Positions 40,280-49,034 are shown, numbered from the stretch's first letter. The stretch is 54,256 nt of DNA from Streptomyces sp. TRM68367 (GCF_014495685.1 NZ_JACTVI010000056.1:1-54256); one strand, 5' to 3'. Translations and numbers: made by a program. Notes: generated from the sequence alone by a model not told the origin.

Positions 40280-40711
40280 TCACGTAGTGCCCCGCGCGTC
40301 CGGTTCGGCGCGGCTGATGTCGGCCAGCGCCGACTGCGGGTCCTGCGCCTCGGCCAGGTCGCCGAGGCTGACGATCCCGACCGGCAGCCCCGCCTCGACG
40401 ACCGGCAGCCGGCGTACCGCGTGCTCGCGCATCAGCGCGACCGCCGCCGTCACCGGGTCGTCCGGGGCGACCACCAGCGGGTTCGGGGTGCAAACCGTCC
40501 GGACGCTCACGGCGAGCGGATCGGCGCCGTCCGCGACGGCCCGGACCGCGATGTCACGGTCGGTGAGCATGCCGACGACCTGCTGGCCGTCGGCCACCAC
40601 CACGTCGCCGATGTTCTGGGCGCGCATAAGTTGCGCCGCCTCGACGAGTGAGGCGTCCGGGCGGACGGCGACCACGCCCGGCGTCATGACGTCCCTGACG
40701 AACTCAGCCAT
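40280..40711 (-). CDS. Two-CBS-domain protein
   Basis: A 143-residue protein with a tandem CBS pair: RDVMTPGVVAVRPDASLVEA with QQVVGMLTDRDIAV, then VRTVCTPNPLVVAPDDPVTA with GLPVGIVSLGDLA. The pair forms one Bateman module that binds adenosine nucleotides. No effector domain is attached, so it is likely a stand-alone energy or stress sensor. A GCAT-N15-GGGTAC promoter candidate lies about 70 nt upstream of the start at 40711. The short gap to the PfpI gene allows read-through. Confidence 0.93.
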   Translation of the reverse strand: MAEFVRDVMTPGVVAVRPDASLVEAAQLMRAQNIGDVVVADGQQVVGMLTDRDIAVRAVADGADPLAVSVRTVCTPNPLVVAPDDPVTAAVALMREHAVRRLPVVEAGLPVGIVSLGDLAEAQDPQSALADISRAEPDARGTT

Positions 40712-40782
40712 CGCTGTGGGCCCTTCCTGCCATCCGCGGCCGGCCAGGACACCGCGACCGGATCGGCGCGACGCCGCCCGCA

Positions 40783-40807
40783 GTACCCCTGGGCCGGATC
40801 GCTATGC
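40783..40807 (-). promoter_or_regulatory. SigB-type promoter candidate upstream of the CBS gene
   Basis: Minus strand: GCAT (40807-40804), 15 nt, then GGGTAC (40788-40783). It fits GNNT-N14-16-GGGTAC and overlaps the end of the DUF2795 gene (stop at 40802). Motif match and position only. Confidence 0.45.
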
Positions 40808-41242
40808 GTACTCTTCGGGCTCCTCGGGGCGCCTGCGCCCGGCGAGGTCCGCCGTGGGCCCGGGCTCCCGGGCCTCGGTCAGGGCAACGGCCAGTTCCTG
40901 GACGTTGCGGTAGCGGTCCCGGTGCGGCAGCCGCTTCGTGGTCTCGACGAGGGCGTCGGGCGCGTGGTGCCGGCGCAGCTCACGGGCCAGATCACGCGGC
41001 CCCGCGGGGAACGCGCCCCGGCTCAGGATCCGGGCCAGCTCCAGCCGCGCCGCCTCCATGGACGTCGGCCCACGGCTCGGCGTCACCGGCCCCCGCGCGA
41101 CCTCCGGGTCGTCCTCGGCGGCCGGCTCCGGGTCGTGCCACTCCTCGCTCCGGGTGGGGTGTCCCGACCTGAGCAGACCCTGCAGTTCGTGTTTCATCTC
41201 GTCGTCCCGGTGGACGTTCAGCCGGTCGCTGCCTCGCTGCAT
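40802..41242 (-). CDS. DUF2795-type stress-associated protein
   Basis: A 146-residue hydrophilic protein. The N-terminal half (MQRGSDRLNVHRDDEMKHEL, GLLRSGHPTRSEEWHDPEP) is followed by LELARILSRGAFPAGPRDLARELRRHHAPDAL and RLPHRDRYRNVQELAVAL, the pattern I associate with DUF2795. No catalytic motif. The ATG at 41242 has GGAGGGAG upstream, and a GTGT-N15-GGGTAC promoter candidate is about 35 nt further upstream. It probably belongs with the stress genes around it. Confidence 0.75.
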   Translation of the reverse strand: MQRGSDRLNVHRDDEMKHELQGLLRSGHPTRSEEWHDPEPAAEDDPEVARGPVTPSRGPTSMEAARLELARILSRGAFPAGPRDLARELRRHHAPDALVETTKRLPHRDRYRNVQELAVALTEAREPGPTADLAGRRRPEEPEEYA

Positions 41243-41275
41243 GTCTCCCTCCAGATCTACGGGGGTGCGCACCGC

Positions 41276-41300
41276 GTACCCGTGGACCGGAGCCCGACAC
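41276..41300 (-). promoter_or_regulatory. SigB-type promoter candidate upstream of the DUF2795 gene
   Basis: Minus strand: GTGT (41300-41297), 15 nt, then GGGTAC (41281-41276), with the same elements and spacing as upstream of the baeRF gene. It is 34 nt from the ATG at 41242, leaving a short leader with GGAGGG. Confidence 0.5.
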
Positions 41301-41401
41301 GGGCCACGGGCACCGGATCGCCGGTCTTCACCGGGTTTGTTCCGCTCCGTACGGGAGACCCGCTTGGCACCCCCACACACATCCCTGGGGAAGGAACAGC
41401 C

Positions 41402-41770
41402 ATGGCGGCACTCGCTGTGATCATCCCGCTTTTCATGCTCGGCATGGTGCTGGCCCTGGGCCGCTATGAGGAGCTGCTGTTCCCGCGGGAGCCGCAGCGG
41501 GGGACCGAGCGGGGGACCGGCCGGCGCGAACGGCTCCGCGTGCGCGTCGCAGCCCCGGCCCGCGGCGCGGACGTATGGCCCGCCGAGGCCGCCGCCCCGT
41601 CCCGCGACTCCTGCGACACGGCCGCCCGGCCCGCCGGCGCGCCGGCCCCGTCTGCCGAGGCCGTCGCCCCGCCCGGCGACCGGGGCGACGGCCTCGTCCT
41701 CCCGGCTACTTCCTCTCGTGCCGCTCGTGCTTCCCGTGCCCGGGCAGGAACTCCTGCACCTTCGCCTTGA
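41402..41770 (+). CDS. Small protein with N-terminal membrane segment
   Basis: A 122-residue frame. MAALAVIIPLFMLGMVLALGR forms a membrane anchor, followed by YEELLFPREPQRG and a long Ala/Pro/Arg-rich low-complexity tail. The ATG follows GGGAAGGAAC. Only the first 40 or so residues look constrained. The last 65 nt overlap the end of the convergent TPP-enzyme gene, so the tail may be drift past a lost stop. Function unknown. Confidence 0.55.
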   Translation: MAALAVIIPLFMLGMVLALGRYEELLFPREPQRGTERGTGRRERLRVRVAAPARGADVWPAEAAAPSRDSCDTAARPAGAPAPSAEAVAPPGDRGDGLVLPATSSRAARASRARAGTPAPSP

Positions 41771-43517
41771 AGCCCTGCTTGACCACCGAACCCCGGTCCG
41801 CGTCGCCCTTCAGGATCGACGCGGCGGTGGCCTCCATCTGCTCCCAGGTGGCGTGCGGCGGGATCGGCGGAACGGCCGGATCGGTCAGGAACTCGATCAC
41901 CGCCGGGCCGTCCGCCTCAAGACCCGCGCGCCAGCCCGCCTCGACGTCCCCGGGCTTCTCCACGCGGATGCCGGTCAGTCCCAGGGAGCGGGCGAACGCG
42001 GCGTACTGCACGTCCGGGATCTCCTGCGAGGGCAGGAAGGACGGGGCGCCCTCCATGGCCCGCATCTCCCAGGTGACCTGGTTCAGGTCGTGGTTGTTCC
42101 AGATGCCCACCACCAGGCGCGGGTCCTCCCACTGGCCGCGGTACTTCGCCGCCGTGATCAGCTCGGCCATCCCGTTCATCTGCATCGCCCCGTCCCCGAC
42201 CAGCGCGATCGCCGGCCGCTCCGGGTGCGCGAACTTCGCGCCGATCGCGTACGGCACCCCGCAGCCCATCGTCGCGAGCGTGCCGGACAGCGAGGCACGC
42301 ATGCCGGGCCGCATGGACAGGTGCCGCGCGAACCAGTTGGCCGCCGAGCCCGAGTCCGAGGTGACGATCGCGTCGCTCGGCAGCAGCGGATCCAGCACGT
42401 GGGCGACGTACTCCGGGTTGATCGGGTCGGCCGACAGGGTCGCGCGCCGCCCCATGACCTGCCGCCAGCGCGCCACGTTCGCGCACACGGTGTCGTACCA
42501 CTCGCGTCCGCGGCCGGACTCGATCAGCGGGAGCAGCCGCTGCAGGGTCGTCCGCGCGTCGCCGACGAGGTTCACCTCGTACGGATACCGCATCCCGACC
42601 ATGTGCGGGTCGATGTCGATCTGCACCCCGCGCGCCTTGCCGAACTCCGGCATGAACTGCGTGTACGGGAAGGAGGACCCGATGGTCAGCAGGGTGTCGC
42701 AGTCACGCATCAGCTCGTACGACGGACGCGTGCCCAGCAGGCCGATCGCGCCGGTGACGTAGGGCAGGTCGTCGCTGAGGACGTCCTTGCCGAGCAGCGC
42801 CTTGGCGACCCCGGCGCCGAGCAGCTCGGCGATCCGCTCGACCTCCTCCTGTGCGCTCGCGGCGCCCTGGCCGACCAGGATCGCCACCTTGTCGCCGGCG
42901 TTCAGGACCTCCGCCGCCCGCCGCACCGACTCGTCCGACGGGACGGCCGTCCAGGAGCTGCGGTCCAGGCTGGAGGGCACCATCTTGAATTCGTGCGTCG
43001 GCGCCGAGTAGTCGAGTTCCTGCACGTCACCGGGGATGATCACGGCTGTCGGGGCGCGCCGCGCGTACGCGGTGCGGATCGCCCGGTCCAGCACGTTCGG
43101 CAGCTGCTCGGGCACCGTCACCGTCTCCACGAAGTCCGAGGCGACGTCCTTGAACAGCGTGTGCAGGTCGACCTCCTGCTGGTACGAGCCGCCCATCGCG
43201 GTGCGGTCCGTCTGGCCGACGATCGCCAGCACCGGCACGTGGTCGAGCTTCGCGTCGTACAGGCCGTTGAGCAGGTGGATCGCGCCCGGTCCGGACGTCG
43301 CCGCGCACACGCCGAGACGGCCGCTGAACTTGCCGTAACCGACCGCCTGGAACGCCGCCATCTCCTCGTGCCGGGCCTGGATGAACCGTGGCCGGTTCTC
43401 CGCCCGGCCCCACGCGGCGAGCAGGCCGTTGATCCCGTCGCCGGGATAGCCGAAGACATGCTCCACGCCCCACTCGCGCAGCCGCTGCAGGACGTGGTCG
43501 GAGACCTTGGTGCTCAT
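41706..43517 (-). CDS. Thiamine-diphosphate enzyme, pyruvate oxidase/pyruvate:quinone oxidoreductase-like
   Basis: A 603-residue ThDP enzyme of the acetolactate synthase/PoxB type. It has the catalytic glutamate in FIQARHEEMAAFQAVGYGKF, GPGAIHLLNGLYDAK, a central FAD/nucleotide-binding-like domain, and the cofactor motif GDGAMQMNGMAEL ending NN. The closest family I recognise is the pyruvate dehydrogenase (quinone)/stress-induced PoxB group; it lacks clear acetolactate synthase features. The ATG at 43517 has GGAGG upstream. In enterics PoxB is stationary-phase induced, which suits this neighbourhood beside a SigB-type sigma gene; that link is inference. Confidence 0.88.
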   Translation of the reverse strand: MSTKVSDHVLQRLREWGVEHVFGYPGDGINGLLAAWGRAENRPRFIQARHEEMAAFQAVGYGKFSGRLGVCAATSGPGAIHLLNGLYDAKLDHVPVLAIVGQTDRTAMGGSYQQEVDLHTLFKDVASDFVETVTVPEQLPNVLDRAIRTAYARRAPTAVIIPGDVQELDYSAPTHEFKMVPSSLDRSSWTAVPSDESVRRAAEVLNAGDKVAILVGQGAASAQEEVERIAELLGAGVAKALLGKDVLSDDLPYVTGAIGLLGTRPSYELMRDCDTLLTIGSSFPYTQFMPEFGKARGVQIDIDPHMVGMRYPYEVNLVGDARTTLQRLLPLIESGRGREWYDTVCANVARWRQVMGRRATLSADPINPEYVAHVLDPLLPSDAIVTSDSGSAANWFARHLSMRPGMRASLSGTLATMGCGVPYAIGAKFAHPERPAIALVGDGAMQMNGMAELITAAKYRGQWEDPRLVVGIWNNHDLNQVTWEMRAMEGAPSFLPSQEIPDVQYAAFARSLGLTGIRVEKPGDVEAGWRAGLEADGPAVIEFLTDPAVPPIPPHATWEQMEATAASILKGDADRGSVVKQGFKAKVQEFLPGHGKHERHERK

Positions 43518-43808
43518 GGACGGGACCTCCCGGACGTGAGGGGACACGGGCAGCAGCGCTACGCGTCACCGAGTCACCCCGCGGGCAGCCGGAAAACCTG
43601 CCGGAGGCCGCCCCGTAGGCACACCCCGGCGACCTGGAGGGTGTTTGCGGTCCCGGGCCCGGGGCAGGCGACTGAACAGTGCTTCGGACAGGAGGCACGC
43701 CCGTGGGAGCGGCCACCGCGCCGCCACGGGTGCCCCTGTCCGGTTCGCGGGTGCGCTCCCATGGTGACCGTCCGACCCGGAGCACCTCCAAGGGAGATGC
43801 GACGCATC

Positions 43809-44603
43809 ATGCCGACGCACGTCAGCGCGAAGCACCACCCGCACGACGACGCCCCCGACACCGCGGACGCCTTCCGCGAACTCGCCACGCTCCCCGCGGG
43901 CCCGCGGCGCGATGCGCTGCGCGACGAGATCGTCGAGGCCTGGCTGCCCATGGCGGACCGGCTCGCCGGACGCTTCCGCAGCCGCGGCGAGAGTTTCGAC
44001 GACCTGCGCCAGGTCGCGGGGCTCGGCCTGGTCAAGGCCGTCGACCGCTACGACCCCGAACGCGGCAACGCCTTCGAGAGCTATGCCGTGCCGACCATCA
44101 CCGGCGAGATCAAACGGCACTTCCGCGACCACATGTGGACCCTGCACGTGCCGCGCCGGGTCCAGGATCTGCGCAACCGGGTCCGGTTCGCCAGTCAGGA
44201 CCTGTCGCAGAGCATCTCCGGGCGGCGGCCGACGGTGGCCGAGATCGCGGAGCACGCGAAGATGAGCGAAGAGGACGTCCGGGTGGGGCTGGAGGCGTTG
44301 GAGAGCTTCACCACGTTGTCGCTGGACGCGGAACTGCCGGGCAGTGAGGACGGGTACTCGTTGAGTGACGCGCTGGGGTCGCCGGATCCGGCGCTGGACA
44401 CCGTGGTGGACCGCGAGGCGGTGAAATCCCGGCTGGCTGCTCTGCCCGAGCGGGAGCGGGCCATTTTGTACATGCGGTTCTTCGGGGACATGACGCAGAG
44501 TCGGATCGCCGAGCAGTTGGGGATCTCGCAGATGCATGTGTCTCGGCTGATCAGCCGGTGTTGTGGGCGCGTGCGGGCAGAGGTTTTGAAGGATGCGGGG
44601 TAG
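43809..44603 (+). CDS. RNA polymerase sigma factor, SigB/SigF subfamily
   Basis: A 264-residue group 3 sigma factor. Region 2 is FDDLRQVAGLGLVKAVDRYD and YAVPTITGEIKRHFRDHMW; region 3 follows with LHVPRRVQDLRNRVRFASQD; region 4 is MRFFGDMTQSRIAEQLGISQ and MHVSRLI. This matches the SigB/SigF family for osmotic, oxidative and developmental responses. The ATG at 43809 has AAGGGAG about 12 nt upstream; an ATG at 43797 would be too close. No anti-sigma gene (rsbW-like) is next to it. It is divergent from the TPP enzyme. Confidence 0.92.
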   Translation: MPTHVSAKHHPHDDAPDTADAFRELATLPAGPRRDALRDEIVEAWLPMADRLAGRFRSRGESFDDLRQVAGLGLVKAVDRYDPERGNAFESYAVPTITGEIKRHFRDHMWTLHVPRRVQDLRNRVRFASQDLSQSISGRRPTVAEIAEHAKMSEEDVRVGLEALESFTTLSLDAELPGSEDGYSLSDALGSPDPALDTVVDREAVKSRLAALPERERAILYMRFFGDMTQSRIAEQLGISQMHVSRLISRCCGRVRAEVLKDAG

Positions 44604-44644
44604 CGCCGTAGGGGCGTCTTGCGTTGCCGGATGAGGGTTGTGTG

Positions 44645-44702
44645 TGGCTGGTCGCGCCCGCACGCGGCGGAGCCGCATATCGATACGGCCCCGCGCCCCT
44701 TC
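44645..44702 (+). repeat. Streptomyces-type intergenic repeat, copy A
   Basis: A block of about 58 bp containing GGTCGCGCCC, ACGCGGCGGAGCCGCA and ATCGATACGGCCCCGCGCCCC. A diverged inverted copy lies at 49049-49104, matching at roughly 85% by eye. It sits 40 bp after the sigma gene stop. Contains internal inverted symmetry (GCGGCGGAGCCGC). Confidence 0.7.
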
Positions 44703-44990
44703 AGGGCGTTTCGTGAGCGCTGTGGATATGTGACGGGCGATCATGTCCATTGCCTGGGCCTCTGCCATGGAGAACGGGGGCGGGGGCCGCAGCGGAAGCG
44801 GGGGTGAGTACGGCCTGGGGGAGCAGGACGCACAGGAGGGACGTGACGTTGGCCTGGGCGAGGACCGGGTCTGCGCTCCGGCGACGGGCCCATCCCGGCC
44901 GCGCTCGACCGCGGTACGCCCGTCGGCTGCGGGGACCTGCTGCGCGAGCCGCGCTGGCCGCAGTACCGAGCCCTGGCGTTCGACACGGGC

Positions 44991-45383
44991 GTGCGCTCCA
45001 CCGTGACGCTGCCCTTCCGCCGCTCCGGCCTCACGGTGACCCTCAGTCTCTACAGTTTCCGCACCGGCGCCCTGGACGACGCCGTGGACGGGCCCGCCCG
45101 CGCGCTGGGCGACCTCGCCGTGACCTGCCTGGTGCGGGACCGCTCCTACCACGCCGCGCTCACCGAGCTCGACCAGCTCGGCACCGCGCTGCACTCCCGC
45201 CCCGTCGTCGACCAGGCCTGCGGCATCGTCATGCATGTCCCGGCCTGCGACGCCGACACCGCCTTCGGGGTGCTGCGCCGGGTGTCACAGCGCACCAACC
45301 GCAAGCTCGCGGACGTCGCGGCCGGTGTGGTCGAGCGGCGCGGGCGCGGCCTCGAAGCGCAGCTCGCGGCGCTGGCGGACTGA
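44991..45383 (+). CDS. ANTAR-domain protein, probably truncated GAF-ANTAR
   Basis: A 130-residue frame with the RNA-binding ANTAR domain at the C-terminus (VVDQACGIVMHVPACDADTA, VLRRVSQRTNRKLADVA), which normally promotes antitermination. The N-terminal part (STVTLPFRRSGLTVTLSLYS) is the second half of a GAF domain. Upstream in the same frame, without a start codon, the sequence from about 44883 still reads like GAF (DGPIPAALDRGTPVGCGDLL). A TGA at 44844 and unrelated sequence precede it. The gene has therefore probably lost the first half of its sensor. Expression from the GTG at 44991 would need a weak binding site. Confidence 0.65.
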   Translation: MRSTVTLPFRRSGLTVTLSLYSFRTGALDDAVDGPARALGDLAVTCLVRDRSYHAALTELDQLGTALHSRPVVDQACGIVMHVPACDADTAFGVLRRVSQRTNRKLADVAAGVVERRGRGLEAQLAALAD

Positions 45384-45545
45384 CACCACCCCCCTGACGC
45401 CCCTGACGTGCCCGGCTCCCCGGCGGTGTCACTCGCTCGGGCGCCCCCGTCCCGCGAATGGTGCCCGGCCGCGCGCGCCCGGCCGCCCGGCGGGCTGTGA
45501 TGGCAGCGAGGACCGCACCCGCCATCGGTCGAAGGAGCCCGCCCC

Positions 45546-46385
45546 ATGGCCCTGTCCATGCGCCGCACCACCGCCCGCGCCCTGCCCGCCGCCCTCGTCG
45601 GTGCCGTCCTCGGCCTCTGCGCCCCGGCCGTCTCGGCGGAACCGGCCGCGGAGGTCAGCCCCCGCACCGTGTCCCCGGGCGGGAGCGTCACCGTGTCGGT
45701 GACCTGCGACCCGGTCGGCGGCGCGGCGCCGCCCACCATCGACGCGACCTCCAAGGCCTTCGCGGAAGGCACCGTCAAGCTGCACAGGATCCAGGGCGGC
45801 GGGGACGTCAAGGGCGGCATCCAGGAGAATGACGGTCTTCTGCCGGAGAAGGACGGTCTCCAGGAGAACGACGGTCTGCCGGAGAAGGACGGTCTGCCGG
45901 AGAATGACAGTCTCCACGAGGAGGGCGACCTCCGTGATCCTCAGGAGCAGGGCGATCTCCCCGACCTCGAGGAGAAGGGTGGTCCCGGGGACGGGGGCAC
46001 CGGCGGGTCCGGCGGCCCCGTCTACCGCGGCACCGCCCGGATCGCCGGATCCGGGAACATCAAGGGCGGCCCCGGCGCCGCCGGCGCGGACTCAGCGCGG
46101 ACCGTCGACGGCACGTGCCCGGCGGCACCGGGCGGGCAGGGCAAGCCGTGGAGCGCGACGTTCACCGTCGCCCGGGGCGGCGGCTCCCACCCGTCGTGCA
46201 GCCCCGAGCCACACGGCACCACTGCCTGCGGCGGCGCGGGCATGCCGCGCGGGGTCCGGGCCGGGCAGGGCGGCGCGTTCACCGACTCCGTGCCCGCCCT
46301 CGTCGCCGGCGGGCTGCTGATCGCGGGCGCGTGCGGCGCCGCCGTGCACCGGCTGCACCGCCGCGGCACCGGCGCGCACGGCTGA
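45546..46385 (+). CDS. Secreted or membrane-anchored protein with acidic hexapeptide repeats
   Basis: A 279-residue protein. A signal peptide (about 1-31, RRTTARALPAALVGAVLGL) is followed by a beta-rich segment (VSPRTVSPGGSVTVSVTCDP) and acidic 6-residue repeats at about 93-130 (QENDGL, PEKDGL, PENDSL, HEEGDL). A Gly-rich region and a C-terminal membrane helix (VPALVAGGLLIAGACGAA) with a basic tail RLHRRG come next. The layout suggests a cell-surface protein anchored by its C-terminal helix. The Asp/Glu repeats might bind calcium or act as a spacer. The ATG has GAAGGAG upstream. I recognise no named family. Confidence 0.8.
   Translation: MALSMRRTTARALPAALVGAVLGLCAPAVSAEPAAEVSPRTVSPGGSVTVSVTCDPVGGAAPPTIDATSKAFAEGTVKLHRIQGGGDVKGGIQENDGLLPEKDGLQENDGLPEKDGLPENDSLHEEGDLRDPQEQGDLPDLEEKGGPGDGGTGGSGGPVYRGTARIAGSGNIKGGPGAAGADSARTVDGTCPAAPGGQGKPWSATFTVARGGGSHPSCSPEPHGTTACGGAGMPRGVRAGQGGAFTDSVPALVAGGLLIAGACGAAVHRLHRRGTGAHG
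45822..45932 (+). repeat. Short tandem repeats encoding acidic hexapeptides
   Basis: Six 18-bp units with one extra codon, built on GAGAAGGACGGTCT and GAGAATGACGGTCT. They encode QENDGL-L-PEKDGL-QENDGL-PEKDGL-PENDSL-HEEGDL. Units 1 and 3, and 2 and 4, are most alike, suggesting an older 36-39-bp duplication. Confidence 0.85.
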
Positions 46386-46680
46386 CCCGCCCGGCGCGCG
46401 CCCGGCGCCGGTGCCCCGTGCGCCACTCGCGCGCCCGGCCATGGGCCGGCGCCACGGTGGGTACTCAGAACCCCGAGGACACGCGCCGCACCGTACGCCC
46501 CCAGCGAGGAGGACCCCGGAGATCTCAGTGAGGGGGGAGCCCGGACACCAGCGAGGAGGCCCCGGACACGGCACACCCGAGGTGGCCGCCACCCCGCTCC
46601 CGGTCACCGGGTCCCGGCACACGTGAGGCGACGACCGACGGCACGACGAGGCAGCCACAGCCCCCACCAGGGAGGTACGC

Positions 46681-47928
46681 ATGCGGCGGACGGACCCGGA
46701 AGGCCACGGACCCGTCCGGTACGGGCCGCCGCACCCCGGCGACGGGCTCCCCGTGCTGCCCGAACTGTCCGCCGTGCTCGCCGCAGCCGCCGCCCGCCCC
46801 GAAGCCGAACCCGTCGGCGGCGGCCCCGCACTGCTGCACGCCGCGTGCGGCTACTGGGACCGGCGCGGGCTGACCGCCGGCCCCGACCGCGCGGCCGCCG
46901 CCCCCGGCGCCCCGGCCCTGCTGCTCGCGCTCACCGCGGCCATCGGCGGCGACGTCCTGGTGCCCCGGCCCTGCGCCGCCTGGTGGGCGCCGTTCGCGCG
47001 CCTGCTCGGCCGGCCCCTCTTCCACGTGGCGACCCCGGCCGAGTGCGGCGGCGTACCGGACCCGTACGCCCTGCTGGAGACCGTCCGCCGGGTGCGCGCC
47101 GAGGGCGGCGACCCCCGCCTGCTGGTGCTGTCCGTCGTCGACGACCCCACCGCCACCGTGGCACCGCCCGAGGTGCTGCACGAGACCGTCGAGGCCGCCC
47201 AGGGCGAGGGCCTGCACCTGGTCAGCGACGAGACCTGGCGCGACACCGTGCACGCCCCGCACGACACGGTGCTGCTCAGCCCCGCCGAGATGCTGCCCGG
47301 GCAGGTCACCGTCGTCACCGACCTGGCCGGCGCGCTGCTGCCGCCCGGCTGGCCGGCCGCCGTCGCCCGGTTCCCGGCGGGCACGGCCGGGGACAGCCTC
47401 CACGCGCGCGTGCTCGACGTGCTCACCGCGCTCGGCGCCCGCGTGGCCGCGCCGGTCGCCGCCGCGGCCACCTACGCCCTGGCGGAACCCGAGCCGGTCA
47501 CCGCGCGCGTGGGCGCCGCCGTACGGCTGCACGCGCGCGTGGCCGCCGCCGCGCACACCGCCGTCGTCTCGGCCGGTGCCCTGGCGCGGCCCCCGCAGGC
47601 CGGGCGGCACGTGTACGCCGACCTGGCCCCGCTGCGCGCCGCGCTGAGCGCGCACGGCGTCGGCGACGCGCAGGAACTGGAGGATTTCCTCGCCGCCCGG
47701 CTCGGCATGCCCGCGCCGGGCGGGCACCGCTTCGGAGACGACCTGGGCGCGCTGCGCGTGCGGCTGTCCACCGGCCCGCTGCTGGGCGGCTCGGACGCGG
47801 AGCGCACGGAATGCCTCGGGTCACCCACACCGTTGGAACTGCCACACGTGCAACGCGCGTTGATCCTCCTGAAGACCGTCTTCGACGATCTCCGCGACGA
47901 AGCTCAGCGATGGGAGTCTCCTCGATGA
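46681..47928 (+). CDS. Aminotransferase-like protein (class I/II fold), probably not catalytic
   Basis: A 415-residue protein with the fold pattern of class I/II PLP enzymes: APALLLALTAAIGGDVLVPRP (cofactor-phosphate region), LLVLSVVDDPTATVAPPEVL (the NPxNPxG region, altered), HLVSDETWRD (the conserved Asp region), and VVTDLAGALLPPGWPAA where SKxxxxPGxRxG should be. The Schiff-base lysine and the following arginine are absent. Enzyme activity is therefore doubtful. The ATG follows GGGAGG. It overlaps the metallo-beta-lactamase gene by 4 nt (ATGA), so the two are co-translated. Confidence 0.75.
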   Translation: MRRTDPEGHGPVRYGPPHPGDGLPVLPELSAVLAAAAARPEAEPVGGGPALLHAACGYWDRRGLTAGPDRAAAAPGAPALLLALTAAIGGDVLVPRPCAAWWAPFARLLGRPLFHVATPAECGGVPDPYALLETVRRVRAEGGDPRLLVLSVVDDPTATVAPPEVLHETVEAAQGEGLHLVSDETWRDTVHAPHDTVLLSPAEMLPGQVTVVTDLAGALLPPGWPAAVARFPAGTAGDSLHARVLDVLTALGARVAAPVAAAATYALAEPEPVTARVGAAVRLHARVAAAAHTAVVSAGALARPPQAGRHVYADLAPLRAALSAHGVGDAQELEDFLAARLGMPAPGGHRFGDDLGALRVRLSTGPLLGGSDAERTECLGSPTPLELPHVQRALILLKTVFDDLRDEAQRWESPR

Positions 47929-49034
47929 CGCAGCAGTCCGAGTCGACCACGACGAGCACGCCCTCCCCGGACGGCGGCGCCCGCACGACCGAGTCCTCCG
48001 TCGCGCCCCCGTTCCCGCCGCTCGCCGCGCCCCGGCCGCCGGGAGAGCGGCGGATGTGGCCGCGCACGTTCCACGACCGGCTGACCGCCCCGCTGCCCGG
48101 CCTGAAGGCCGCCGCCCGGTTCGCCCGCGAGGGCGCCGTACGACCGGGCCGCGAGGGCCTCGCCGACATCCCGCGGCTCCCCTTCGACCCTGCCCCGCTG
48201 CCCAGCGTCGACGCGCGCACGGTCGCCGTCTCCTGGGCGGGGCACGCCAGTTGGGTCGTGCAGATCGGCGGCCTGACCGTCCTGACCGACCCGGTCTGGT
48301 CCCGCCGGATCCTCGGCACACCGGCCCGCATCACCCCCGTCGGCATCCCCTGGAACGCCCTGCCCCGCATCGACGCGGTCGTCATCAGCCACAACCACTA
48401 CGACCACCTGGACGCCCCCACGCTGCGCCGACTCCCGTGCGACACCCCGGTGTTCGTGCCGGCCGGCCTCGGCCGCTGGTTCCACCGGCGCCGCTTCACG
48501 TGCGTGACGGAGCTGGACTGGTGGGAGGCGTCCGAAATCCATCCGAGGGGCGGCGCCGCAGGCGCCTCGGTCGAGGGTGGTGGCGGGCGACGGGCGGGAG
48601 TGCGCCTGGACTTCGTCCCCGCCCACCACTGGTCCAAGCGCACCCTCACCGACACCTGCCGCAGCCTCTGGGGCGGCTGGGTGCTCACCGCCCCCGACCG
48701 ACAGCGCGTCTACTTCGCGGGTGACACCGGCTACGGCCACTGGTTCACCCGCATCGGCCGACGCTACCCCGGCATCGACCTCGCCCTGCTCCCCATCGGC
48801 GCGTACGACCCCCGCTGGTGGCTCCGAGACGTCCACTGCGACCCCGAGGAGGCGGTCCAGGCAGCCCAGGACCTCGGTGCCCACCGCATGGCCCCCATGC
48901 ACTGGGCAACGTTCATCCTCTCGGCGGAGCCGGTCCTGGAACCCCTCACACGCGTGCGCGCGGCATGGGAAAAGGCGGGCCTGCCCCGAGAGGACCTGTG
49001 GGACATGCCGGTCGGCGCTTCAAGAATCCTGTAG
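47925..49034 (+). CDS. Metallo-beta-lactamase fold hydrolase (UlaG/NAPE-PLD-like)
   Basis: A 369-residue protein. An N-terminal Pro/Ser/Thr-rich stretch is followed by SWAGHASWVVQIGGLTVLTD, the metal motif SHNHYDHLD, LDFVPAHHWSKR, YFAGDTGYG and MAPMHWATF. These are typical of the NAPE-PLD-like group of lipid or phosphodiester hydrolases. Starts at the ATGA overlap with the aminotransferase-like gene. Around residues 205-225 there is an insertion encoded by a palindromic DNA segment near 48543-48570. Substrate unknown. Confidence 0.9.
   Translation: MTQQSESTTTSTPSPDGGARTTESSVAPPFPPLAAPRPPGERRMWPRTFHDRLTAPLPGLKAAARFAREGAVRPGREGLADIPRLPFDPAPLPSVDARTVAVSWAGHASWVVQIGGLTVLTDPVWSRRILGTPARITPVGIPWNALPRIDAVVISHNHYDHLDAPTLRRLPCDTPVFVPAGLGRWFHRRRFTCVTELDWWEASEIHPRGGAAGASVEGGGGRRAGVRLDFVPAHHWSKRTLTDTCRSLWGGWVLTAPDRQRVYFAGDTGYGHWFTRIGRRYPGIDLALLPIGAYDPRWWLRDVHCDPEEAVQAAQDLGAHRMAPMHWATFILSAEPVLEPLTRVRAAWEKAGLPREDLWDMPVGASRIL

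Noticed and set aside
45822..45932. CRISPR or non-coding satellite
   Set aside because: No unique spacers; the units encode regular acidic hexapeptides in a gene with a signal peptide.
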